From: Candidatus Aerophobetes bacterium Ae_b3b
GTDB taxonomy: Bacteria > Aerophobota > Aerophobia > Aerophobales > AE-B3A
Length of the DNA: 45,765 nucleotides
Reading direction: 5' to 3'
Assembly (NCBI GenBank): GCA_005223085.1
Contig: NJBP01000009.1
Location: forward strand, 1 to 45,765
Made by a program: the position numbers and the translations under genes. This document shows positions 36,854-44,410 of this stretch, piece by piece. Below the pieces are notes generated by a model. It was not told the DNA's origin. It did no database searches and was given only the letters and a program-made list of their open reading frames with translations. Position 1 is the first letter of the stretch. Each line of letters opens with the position of its first letter.

Positions 36854-37972
36854 ATGGGAATCGCACGAACCAGTTTGAAAGGTGTTACCCATTATATTCA
36901 GTCAAATGCGTATAATGGGTATACTTTGTTTACTCCTTTAGGATCAACTGAGACAGTGTTAATTGATATGCAGGGGCGGGTTGTTCATCAATGGAAGATG
37001 CCCTATCCGCCAGGATTGTATGGAATACTTTTGGAGAACGGTAACTTCCTTTATGGCGGGCATGTAGAAAAAGGACTTTTACCCGACTTGAGAGGTGCTG
37101 GGGGAGAGTTGATAGAAGTAGATTGGGATGGCAACTTAGCTTGGAATTACAAAGACCCATACTTGCATCATAGTTTTTGTCGTTTGTCCAATGGAAATAC
37201 CATGGTCCTCAGATGGGTGGAGGTACCCAAGGATATTTCCGCTAAAATCGAAGGTGGTATGGCAGGGACAGAAAAGGATAGAATTATGTGGGGTGATTCT
37301 TTCCGAGAGGTCAACCCGCGTGGCAAGGTGGTATGGGAATGGTTGGCATACGAGCACCTGGATCCAGAAATAGATACCATCTGTCCTCTGTGCCCTCGCA
37401 GTCAGTGGACTGAGGCTAATTCATTCGCGATCCTATCAAATGGGGACATATTGGCTAGCTTTGCCCGGCTCAACACTATATGCATCATCAGTAAGGCTAC
37501 GGGTGATATCAAGTGGCGATGGGGTTCCGGAGGAGAACTAGGGCATCAAAATCATGCTACCGTCCTTGAAAATGGGAATATTCTTCTGTTCGATAACGGG
37601 ACACATTGTATCCATTTTTCCCAAGGATACTCCCGCGTTCTGGAGATAGACCCGGCTACTAACAAAATGGTCTGGGAATACAAGGATGACCCCTGGATGG
37701 CTTTCTATAGTGCTTATATGTCTAGCTGTCAGCGACTACCCAATGAGAATACCTTGATATGTGAGGCAGCAACAGGACGAATCTTCGAGGTAACAAAAAC
37801 AGGAAGGATTGTTTGGGAATTTGTTAATCCCTTTTCTTCCACGTTTGATCCGGTCTATGGGCATAACCATATTATCCCTAAAGCATACCGATACGGTCCA
37901 GAATATGGGGGTCTAAAAGCGAAGAATTTAGAGTACTCAGTTTACTTGATTGAAAGAGGAAGATTTGCCTAA
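36854..37972 (+). CDS. Arylsulfotransferase (ASST)-type beta-propeller protein, paralog 2
   Basis: Tandem paralog of the preceding gene over its whole length (MGIARTSLKGVTHYIQSNAY; VVWEWLAYEHLDPEID; NTICIISKATGDIKWRWG; QRLPNENTLICEA), 372 residues. The histidine of WTHMN in paralog 1 is Glu here (WTEAN), and GHQHEP is GHQNHA, so the two probably differ in activity or form an unequal pair. No signal peptide. AAGGAGGAAA precedes the ATG; the 30-base gap from paralog 1 points to one transcript. Confidence 0.8.
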   Translation: MGIARTSLKGVTHYIQSNAYNGYTLFTPLGSTETVLIDMQGRVVHQWKMPYPPGLYGILLENGNFLYGGHVEKGLLPDLRGAGGELIEVDWDGNLAWNYKDPYLHHSFCRLSNGNTMVLRWVEVPKDISAKIEGGMAGTEKDRIMWGDSFREVNPRGKVVWEWLAYEHLDPEIDTICPLCPRSQWTEANSFAILSNGDILASFARLNTICIISKATGDIKWRWGSGGELGHQNHATVLENGNILLFDNGTHCIHFSQGYSRVLEIDPATNKMVWEYKDDPWMAFYSAYMSSCQRLPNENTLICEAATGRIFEVTKTGRIVWEFVNPFSSTFDPVYGHNHIIPKAYRYGPEYGGLKAKNLEYSVYLIERGRFA

Positions 37973-38208
37973 GTACAGTGGATTTATGGCAGAAACAAGT
38001 GACAGTAAGGCCAACTGACTTATTCTCTTCTCAATTCAATCCAAGGAGGAGGTGAGATTGGAATGGGGGATGAGAGGAGCGTACCAATAACGAAAACAAT
38101 GGACAAAGGAGCAGTAAGAGGAGGTTGCGATTTATGAAGTATGACCAGAAAGGTATCGTACCTTACCTGCTTCTACTTTATCCATAATAACCCATAGGAG
38201 GGAACAGC
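37973..38208 (+). other. Gap with fragments of a truncated gene, upstream of the binding protein
   Basis: 236 bases. Two short frames each have a good ribosome site: 38064-38138 (AAGGAGGAGG upstream, starts MGDERSVPIT) and 38134-38187 (AGAGGAGG upstream, MKYDQKGIVPYLLLLYP). The second resembles the first membrane segment of an ABC sugar permease cut off after 17 residues. Either decayed genes or leader peptides; I cannot decide. No promoter identified. Confidence 0.3.
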
Positions 38209-39567
38209 ATGTGTAGAAAATTGTCAGTAGGAATTATGGTATTGTTGTTAAGTATTTTCGTTGTTCTGGGAACAACAGCGGCAGTAGCTCAGGCAGAGAC
38301 TGTGATAGGAGAAGATGTTCTTCAAGCCGGACGACCTTATGAGGGAACCACTCTTAGGTTTATCAGCTTGAATTATCTTTACAGCAAAGCCATTCAGCAA
38401 CTGACTCCCCATTTCGAGAAAGCTACGGGGATGAAAGTGGAAATCGAATTATATGGAACTGAGGATAATTTCATTAAGCAAGTAAGTGAACTGTCCATGG
38501 GTGGTTATGCTTATGATATAGTCCAAGTTCCTCCCTTTAACCAACCTCAGTATATGGCAGCTGGGTGGCTTAGTCCACTGGATGATTACCTTCAAGATTC
38601 CCGTTTTACTCCTTCAGCCTTTGACGCAGATGATTTTTTCAAAGTAGGAATGGAATTCGGAAGTCGTGAAGGGATACAGTACACTCTTCCTATATTCTCG
38701 GCCACTATACTCTATTACTACCGGACCGATGTGTTTGATAAATACGGCATAGCGGGTCCTGCGGAGACTTTTGAAGAGCTATTGGATATCAGCAAAAAGA
38801 TCCAGTCTGATGAGATAGCTGCCATTGTACTCCGAGGGAAACCGAGTATCGAGCAGAACATGTGGCCTTTTGGGCTGATCGCCCGTGGATATAGCTCGTT
38901 TTTCAAGGATTATCCCGATGATCTTCACCCCAACCTCACCGATCCAAACTTCCTAAAGGCGGCCAATCTCTGGAAGGAACTATTTCAGTATGGCCCGCCC
39001 GGGATCAACACCTTTTCGCATGAAGAGGTTATCTTGTATGCCCAGAAAGGTCTTGCTGCTCAGTGGATAGATGGGCATCCTCTTGCTGGTCTGTTCTTGG
39101 ATCCCGAAAGATCAAGCGTGGTAGGTAAGGTCGCGGTAGCAAAGACACCCCGGGGCCCAAAGGGATGGTTTCCCGCCTTTTCAGAACATGGAATTGGTAT
39201 AGCCAGAGGTTCTCTGCAGAAAGATGCCGCATGGGAGTTCATCAAGTGGGCTAGTAGTAAAGAGGTGCTTTTAGAGGCTAGCCAAATAAGTCAGTACTTG
39301 GCGGTAACCAGGAGGTCGGTATTTGCAGACCCCAGATTCAGAGAAAAATACTCCTATTTTGGAGGAACCTTTTTGGATATATCTAACGAAACTCTGCAGG
39401 CCAGAAGCCTGTATTTTCCTCCAATTCCGGAATGGCCCACAGTAGGGCATGTCATTGCCAGAGCTCTGTCTGAGGTGACTTCAGGTATTAAGAGCGCACA
39501 AGACGCCTTTAGTGGAGCTAACTCCACCGTAGATAGGATTATGAAAAGCGCTGGATACTACAAATAA
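38209..39567 (+). CDS. Extracellular solute-binding protein (family 1, CUT1 sugar type)
   Basis: Periplasmic receptor of an ABC importer, 452 residues. Signal peptide with hydrophobic core IMVLLLSIFVVLGTTAAVA, cleavage likely near AQA. Mature part has the family 1 fold: TLRFISLNYLYSKAIQQLTPHFEKATG-like first lobe, YDIVQVPPFNQPQYMAAGWLSPLDDY, TLPIFSATILYYYRTDVFDKYGI, then AWEFIKWASS. No lipobox, so soluble in the periplasm. AGGAGGG lies 6 bases upstream of the ATG. Followed by a strong hairpin and two permease genes. Substrate unknown; a carbohydrate or polyol derivative is likely from the family. Confidence 0.92.
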   Translation: MCRKLSVGIMVLLLSIFVVLGTTAAVAQAETVIGEDVLQAGRPYEGTTLRFISLNYLYSKAIQQLTPHFEKATGMKVEIELYGTEDNFIKQVSELSMGGYAYDIVQVPPFNQPQYMAAGWLSPLDDYLQDSRFTPSAFDADDFFKVGMEFGSREGIQYTLPIFSATILYYYRTDVFDKYGIAGPAETFEELLDISKKIQSDEIAAIVLRGKPSIEQNMWPFGLIARGYSSFFKDYPDDLHPNLTDPNFLKAANLWKELFQYGPPGINTFSHEEVILYAQKGLAAQWIDGHPLAGLFLDPERSSVVGKVAVAKTPRGPKGWFPAFSEHGIGIARGSLQKDAAWEFIKWASSKEVLLEASQISQYLAVTRRSVFADPRFREKYSYFGGTFLDISNETLQARSLYFPPIPEWPTVGHVIARALSEVTSGIKSAQDAFSGANSTVDRIMKSAGYYK

Positions 39568-39591
39568 TCTCCGTTCCCGGCAGATAAATAC

Positions 39592-39633
39592 CAAAGGTGG
39601 TCTCAGACGTGTGATTCTCTGAGACCACCTTTG
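39592..39633 (+). terminator. Strong intercistronic hairpin after the binding-protein gene
   Basis: Perfect 16-base stem (39592-39607 with 39618-39633; CAAAGGTGGTCTCAGA on the left arm), 10-base loop, no T-run after it. More likely an mRNA-stabilising or partial-termination hairpin that keeps binding protein above permease levels than a full terminator. The stem core AAGGTGG...CCACCTT resembles the hairpin after the porin. Confidence 0.75.
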
Positions 39634-39646
39634 TCGAGGTTTATCC

Positions 39647-40519
39647 GTGGCTTTACGTAAAGAGGAAAAAAGGGCTAATGCATTATTTTCGGTGCCTATG
39701 ATTATAGTAATTGGAGCACTGACCATAATTCCACTCACATATATGGTTTATATTTCAACGACTTCCTGGAATCTAGCAAGACCCTGGGGGACTACTTTTG
39801 TAGGATGGGACAACTATTCATATCTGTTGAAAGACCCTGATTTAATCCAGGTAATTCTGGTTACCCTGTATTTTGTGATTTTCTGCGTGGCCGGACAGAT
39901 GGCTTTGGGACTCGGTATTGCAATTCTCCTTCATGCTAACGTAAAAACAATCTCGAAAACTCGTTCTCTTTTCATATTCCCTATGGTTTTGGCTCCGATT
40001 ATTGTGGGGCTGGTCTGGAAAATATTTCTAAATCCACAGTTAGGAGGTCTTGCGGCCTGGTTAAACCTTTTAGGTCTACCTACCGTATCTTTGCTGGGTA
40101 GTGCTCGGGGAGCTGTGACGGCCATCATCATCGCCTCCATTTGGGAGTGGTTTCCTTTCGTGATGCTCATATTGCTCGGAGCCTTGGAATCTTTTCCTGA
40201 AGAGCCTTTTGAGGCAGCACACGTGGACGGTGCCAGTAGTACTCAGATATTTTGGCACATTACCTTACCTTTACTCAAGCCGGCTTTGCTTTTAGCTCTC
40301 TCCTTCCGAGTTATTGAAAGTATGAAGATATTCCCTCTGATTTTCATGATGACCGGTGGAGGTCCAGGCAAGTCAACCAGTAGTATAGACTACTATGCTT
40401 ATTTAAACGGGTTTGTGTATTTAGATATTGGCTACTCTTCGGCCCTGATGGTAATAATGCTCATTCTAACTTCCGTGCTTTGTTTCTCATTGTTCAGATC
40501 CTTGTTTGTCAGTCGTTAA
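39647..40519 (+). CDS. ABC sugar transporter permease, MalF/UgpA-like
   Basis: Inner-membrane channel subunit, 290 residues with six hydrophobic segments starting at LFSVPMIIVIGALTIIPLTYM. The EAA loop that docks the ATPase reads EEPFEAAHVDGASSTQIFWH followed by ITLPLLKP. GTG start (39647) 13 bases after the hairpin; no clear SD because the hairpin occupies that space, so translation may be modest. Pairs with the next gene. Confidence 0.93.
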   Translation: MALRKEEKRANALFSVPMIIVIGALTIIPLTYMVYISTTSWNLARPWGTTFVGWDNYSYLLKDPDLIQVILVTLYFVIFCVAGQMALGLGIAILLHANVKTISKTRSLFIFPMVLAPIIVGLVWKIFLNPQLGGLAAWLNLLGLPTVSLLGSARGAVTAIIIASIWEWFPFVMLILLGALESFPEEPFEAAHVDGASSTQIFWHITLPLLKPALLLALSFRVIESMKIFPLIFMMTGGGPGKSTSSIDYYAYLNGFVYLDIGYSSALMVIMLILTSVLCFSLFRSLFVSR

Positions 40520-40550
40520 GAAAAGAGTTGCTTCCCTGAGGAGATGTACC

Positions 40551-41384
40551 ATGGAATATAAGAGTGTCGCATATATTAAAAAAGCAGTACTCATAATGAT
40601 TACGATTGGAGGATTATTCGCTATACTTATTCCTCTCATTTGGCTTTTTTTGATTTCTATTAAATCTCCCTTGGAGGCGTTTAGGCCTGAGTCCTTCTGG
40701 GTGTTCACTCCTACCTTTAGAAATTACTTCGATGCAATTTCTAATCCCTCAATTCGGAGATACTTTGTTAATAGTTTTGTAGTGGCAAGTCTGTCTCTTG
40801 CTATTTCCATGATTATCGGAGTTCCTGCCGCCTTTGCATTCTCGAAGTTAAAGAGCAGGTTTAAGAATTTCCTTCTCGTGTACATTGTACTTGCACGCAT
40901 GATACCTCCTATGATCTTTATTATTCCCTATTTCATATTGTATCAGAGATTGAATCTAATAAACACAAGAATAGGGCTCGCCGTTGTCTACACCAACTTT
41001 AATGTGGCTTTGGTTGTATGGTCTATGTGGACATTTTTCAATGAAGTACCCCAAGATCTATTAGAAGTTGCCCGTATTGACGGAGCTTCCATTTATCAAA
41101 TTTTCTACAAGATCTTTCTCCCTTTGTCTGCTCCAGGATTGACGACAACTGCTATTATCTGTTTTCTAATGTCCTGGAACGAATTTCTATTCGCTCTCAT
41201 CCTAACCCGGGGCGCTACCAAAACCATACCCGTGGGGATAATAGATTTGATTTCTTATGAAGGCGTAAACTGGGGATTGGTCAGTTCCGGAGCAATACTC
41301 ATGCTTTTGCCCATGCTTCTCTTTGCCCACCTCTCACGGAAATATATTGTTAAAGGACTTCTGGGCGGTGCACTAAAAGGTTAA
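40551..41384 (+). CDS. ABC sugar transporter permease, MalG/UgpE-like
   Basis: Second channel subunit, 277 residues, six membrane segments from AVLIMITIGGLFAILIPLIW. EAA loop: VPQDLLEVARIDGASIYQIF, then LPLSAPG. The ATG at 40551 has TGAGGAG 7 bases upstream; a longer frame opening at 40506 would overlap the previous gene and lacks an SD. No ATPase gene follows; the only candidate in the window is at 8961. Confidence 0.93.
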   Translation: MEYKSVAYIKKAVLIMITIGGLFAILIPLIWLFLISIKSPLEAFRPESFWVFTPTFRNYFDAISNPSIRRYFVNSFVVASLSLAISMIIGVPAAFAFSKLKSRFKNFLLVYIVLARMIPPMIFIIPYFILYQRLNLINTRIGLAVVYTNFNVALVVWSMWTFFNEVPQDLLEVARIDGASIYQIFYKIFLPLSAPGLTTTAIICFLMSWNEFLFALILTRGATKTIPVGIIDLISYEGVNWGLVSSGAILMLLPMLLFAHLSRKYIVKGLLGGALKG

Positions 41385-41419
41385 GGGGTTAAATGGATAA
41401 CTACATGAAGGAGAGGAAC

Positions 41420-41527
41420 ATGTACACGTGGTCAGAGGGGGTAGGAAGTCACTATCGATTTCACGAGATGGCCTCTGAAGAACTCACATTTCTTGAGAAA
41501 TGTGAGGCGGCCACGCAAACTCGATAA
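41420..41527 (+). CDS. Possible small ORF (35 residues) containing a perfect palindrome
   Basis: ATG at 41420 follows AAGGAGAGG and reads MYTWSEGVGSHYRFHEM onward to a TAA at 41525-41527. No family recognised. It contains the inverted repeat CTCACATTTCT (41483-41493) / AGAAATGTGAG (41496-41506), 11 bases with a 2-base centre, which may be an operator or a hairpin ahead of the UroD-like gene. Whether the peptide is made is open. Confidence 0.3.
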   Translation: MYTWSEGVGSHYRFHEMASEELTFLEKCEAATQTR

Positions 41528-41605
41528 ATAAGATATCAACTACCTTTTTTGCAGATCTGGACTTCAAATACCTGTTCTTAATTACACTTGTCAAGGAGGA
41601 CTACA

Positions 41606-42790
41606 ATGACTTCCAAAGAACGGATCTTGGGTGCTATCAAGGGCCAAGAGATTGACCGAGTTCCCATCTATGCTCCATTTCTAACTGCTCGGGTGATCAA
41701 TCCTGCTCATGTTCCAGTAGTACCGCCAATAAGCAATTTACTGCAGGACGGGATAAGTGCTTTAGATGATTGGCTGACAAAAGATCCTAATTACTTGCAA
41801 ATTACCAAATTAGTTAATGAAAAATGTGAAAAAGTCTGGTCTTACTACTTTCGAGAACTTGACAGATGGTTTTTATTAACACCTAGAGAATTTATAAAAG
41901 TGGCTAAAGTGGAAGAAGAAAATGATTCTATTTTGATAAAGTATCAAGTTCGAACCCCCAAAGGCAATTTAGAATATATTTGTGAGAAGCGTAAAGATAT
42001 TTCTACAGTTTGGGATAGAAAGTATATAATTAAAGATAAAAAAGATGTGGAAAGGATCCTTTCTGTTCCTTATACTCTTCAAAAATCTGATATTGAAGAT
42101 TTTTTCAAATACAGAAGAGAGATAGAGGAGAAAGGCGGCTTGATGTACATATTTGTAAGTATTCCCATGGTGTGTGTATCTCAACTTTTCCCCTTTGAGC
42201 AGTTTTTGACCTGGTGTGCAACTGAGAGATCTACCCTAGTGAGACTCATCGAAACTGCTTTCGAGAGAATATTCGAACAGCTTGAATATCTTCTCCAAAA
42301 TGGAGTGGGCCCCATATTTCACTTTGGAGGCTCAGAGCAAGCAACCCCACCTATGATGTCTCCCGAACTCTACGATGAGTTTGTGCTAAAATATGATAGT
42401 AGATTTTTCGATTTGGTCCATCGTTACGGCAGTTATGTAGCCGTACACTGTCATGGGCGAGTGGGAAGTATTCTAGACAAGTTGATTGATATGGGAGTCG
42501 ACCTTCTTGATCCTGTAGAAGCCCCTCCTGGTGGAGACATTGAAATTGGAGAGGCAAAAAGGAAGGTTAAAGGTAGAATAACTTTAGTGGGTAATATTCA
42601 AATCAGCGATATGGAGAACTGTACTCCTGAGGAAATTGATGAGAAGGTAAAAGAGGCTATATTCTCTGGTGGAAAAGAGAAATTCATATTAGGTACTACC
42701 GAAGGCCCTCTATCATCTGTCTCGGATAGAATGAAAGAAAACTACATACGGTTTGTTGAAGCGGGAATCAAATATGGGAGGTTCAATTGA
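41606..42790 (+). CDS. Uroporphyrinogen-decarboxylase-family protein (MtaA/CmuA-like)
   Basis: The family includes heme-pathway UroD and methyltransferases acting on corrinoid-bound methyl groups. Visible: MTSKERILGAIKGQEIDRVP at the start, FHFGGSEQATPPMMSPELYDEFV, and the metal-binding region VAVHCHGRVGSILDKLIDMGVDLLDPVEAPPGGD split over ~34 residues, then LVGNIQ and ILGTTEGP. The usual H-x-C of MtaA reads H-C-H. Low-number sequence identity is expected to true UroD and there are no heme genes nearby, so methyl transfer or an unknown reaction in the island's pathway is likelier. ATG 41606 with AAGGAGGA; 394 residues. No corrinoid protein gene is visible. Confidence 0.85.
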   Translation: MTSKERILGAIKGQEIDRVPIYAPFLTARVINPAHVPVVPPISNLLQDGISALDDWLTKDPNYLQITKLVNEKCEKVWSYYFRELDRWFLLTPREFIKVAKVEEENDSILIKYQVRTPKGNLEYICEKRKDISTVWDRKYIIKDKKDVERILSVPYTLQKSDIEDFFKYRREIEEKGGLMYIFVSIPMVCVSQLFPFEQFLTWCATERSTLVRLIETAFERIFEQLEYLLQNGVGPIFHFGGSEQATPPMMSPELYDEFVLKYDSRFFDLVHRYGSYVAVHCHGRVGSILDKLIDMGVDLLDPVEAPPGGDIEIGEAKRKVKGRITLVGNIQISDMENCTPEEIDEKVKEAIFSGGKEKFILGTTEGPLSSVSDRMKENYIRFVEAGIKYGRFN

Positions 42791-43163
42791 TTAGGGAGAT
42801 TATTTCATAAATTTTATTCTTATTCACCGTTTAATATAACGTTTGATAAGGCAATGGTTTTTTAGTCTTTTTGTACAATCGTGGAGTTTAAGTGAGGAGT
42901 AATAAATTGAACAAATTAATGAGGGAGACATTTTAAGGGGATAGGGAGAGGTAAAATATGAAATGATGCCTATCCCTAAAACAAAATTAGAAGAGGTATT
43001 AGTTGCTGTTAAAGCAGCAGGAATCCGTGGTTCAGGTCTTTAGATATAAGAGAATGTAGTGCTTGTCATGACGGGTAAACTTAAAGGTCTGCGCTACATC
43101 TTTGTTAGGTAAAGGAGGCCCATTTTTTTGTTTATTGAAATTTATTTTTAATAGGAGACAGAG
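42791..43163 (+). other. 373-base gap holding gene debris
   Basis: Apart from the dehydrogenase fragment listed separately, no gene is seen. GGGATAGG (42938-42945) and CCTATCCC (42969-42976) form an 8-base inverted repeat over the fragment's start. The region is AT-rich; no convincing sigma70 promoter was found for the dehydrogenase gene. Confidence 0.35.
42963..43043 (+). pseudogene. Fragment of a zinc-dependent alcohol dehydrogenase N-terminus
   Basis: A 26-residue frame reads PIPKTKLEEVLVAVKAAGIRGSGL then stops. This parallels the N-terminal strand of medium-chain dehydrogenases, P-x-P...EVLVKVKAAGICGSDL, but the zinc cysteine is Arg and the Asp is Gly, and the rest is absent. It lies 120 bases before an intact dehydrogenase of the same family, so it may be a decayed duplicate. 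Confidence 0.5.
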
Positions 43164-44267
43164 ATGTTTAGTCCCAAAGCTAAGAAAAATTTTATGTTAG
43201 CAGTGGTAGGATACAAGCCTCAAGATTATCGTTTGGAAGAAGTTCCCATACCCAAAGTCGGACCTGAAGAGGTGGTAATCAAAGTAAAACAAGTGGGCAT
43301 ATGCGCCAGCGACTTAAAATGTTACCAGGGAGCCGATAGATTCTGGAAAGGACCTCCTGCTCCTTATGTCAAGCCTCCCTTTATTCCGGGACATGAATTT
43401 ATCGGGGAAGTAGTAAAACTTGGTCCTGGAGCATCTGAGAAATATAATCTTAAAATTGGAGATAAAGCGATCTCTGAACAGATTTTACCTTGCTGGAATT
43501 GTAGGTTTTGTCTCAGTGGGAAATATTGGATGTGCGAGACTAACAATGTATATGGGTTTCATGGAGGAATAGATGATGGAGGGATGGCTGAATATATGAA
43601 ATTCCCTCAGGGAACTATCAATTATAAGGTACCAAGAGATTTACCCGATGATGTAGCGGTAATGATTGAGCCTTTATCCTGTGCTATTCATGCAGTACAA
43701 AGGGCAAACATTGAGTTGGGAGATATAGTGGTTATTGCTGGTGCTGGAGCAATTGGTCTTTGTATGTTGCAGGTAGCTAAACTAAAAAATCCAGGAAAGT
43801 TGATAATGTTGGATACGAAAGAAAAACGACTTAAGATTGCTCAAGAATTAGGAGCAGATATAGTTATTAATGTAGCTGAAGAAGATGCTGTAGCTAGAGT
43901 AAAGGATTCAAGTGATGGTTATGGATGCGATATTTACATAGAAGCTAGTGGTTATCCTCAAGCGGTAGAGCAGGGTTTGGAAATGATAAGAAAACTTGGC
44001 ACCTATGTAGAATTTGGAGTATTTGGTCATGAGGCTAAAGTGGACTGGAGCATCATTGGCGATCAAAAAGAGTTAAACATTCGGGGCTCACATTTAGGTC
44101 CTTATTGCTATCCTTTGGCTATTGAGTATCTGAGAAAAAGATTAGTAAAAGTAGATATGATAGTAACTCATACTTTTCCTTTAAGAGAGTATAAAAAAGC
44201 CATAAAGATAGCTTCTGGGGGTCACGATTCTATTAGGGTAACGTTAGCTCCTAATGAGAATACATGA
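43164..44267 (+). CDS. Zinc-dependent polyol dehydrogenase, erythritol/L-threitol dehydrogenase-like
   Basis: Medium-chain dehydrogenase, 367 residues. Catalytic zinc ligands: C in GICASDLKCYQG, H in IPGHEFIGEVV, E in the same block; structural zinc cysteines in PCWNCRFCLSGKYWMC. NAD site VVIAGAGAIGLCMLQVA with an aspartate after the second strand (MLDTKEKR), indicating NAD over NADP. The combination ASDLKCYQGADRFW, EQILPCWNCR and RGSHLGPYCYPLAIEYL recalls erythritol/L-threitol dehydrogenases (EltD) from memory of that family. Expected role: oxidation of a tetritol or similar polyol. ATAGGAGACAG lies upstream of the ATG. Confidence 0.87.
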   Translation: MFSPKAKKNFMLAVVGYKPQDYRLEEVPIPKVGPEEVVIKVKQVGICASDLKCYQGADRFWKGPPAPYVKPPFIPGHEFIGEVVKLGPGASEKYNLKIGDKAISEQILPCWNCRFCLSGKYWMCETNNVYGFHGGIDDGGMAEYMKFPQGTINYKVPRDLPDDVAVMIEPLSCAIHAVQRANIELGDIVVIAGAGAIGLCMLQVAKLKNPGKLIMLDTKEKRLKIAQELGADIVINVAEEDAVARVKDSSDGYGCDIYIEASGYPQAVEQGLEMIRKLGTYVEFGVFGHEAKVDWSIIGDQKELNIRGSHLGPYCYPLAIEYLRKRLVKVDMIVTHTFPLREYKKAIKIASGGHDSIRVTLAPNENT

Positions 44268-44410
44268 TTGATATTGGTGTGAATATAAAGTAACTTGATA
44301 GAAGATTCTCAAAAATTTGTTTATCTGAGTGTTACTTGAGTTTATTGCAACTTCTTCCTTATTTTCTAAAAAAATATGAGTATTTATTAGCTGAAGGGAA
44401 GGAATATTAG

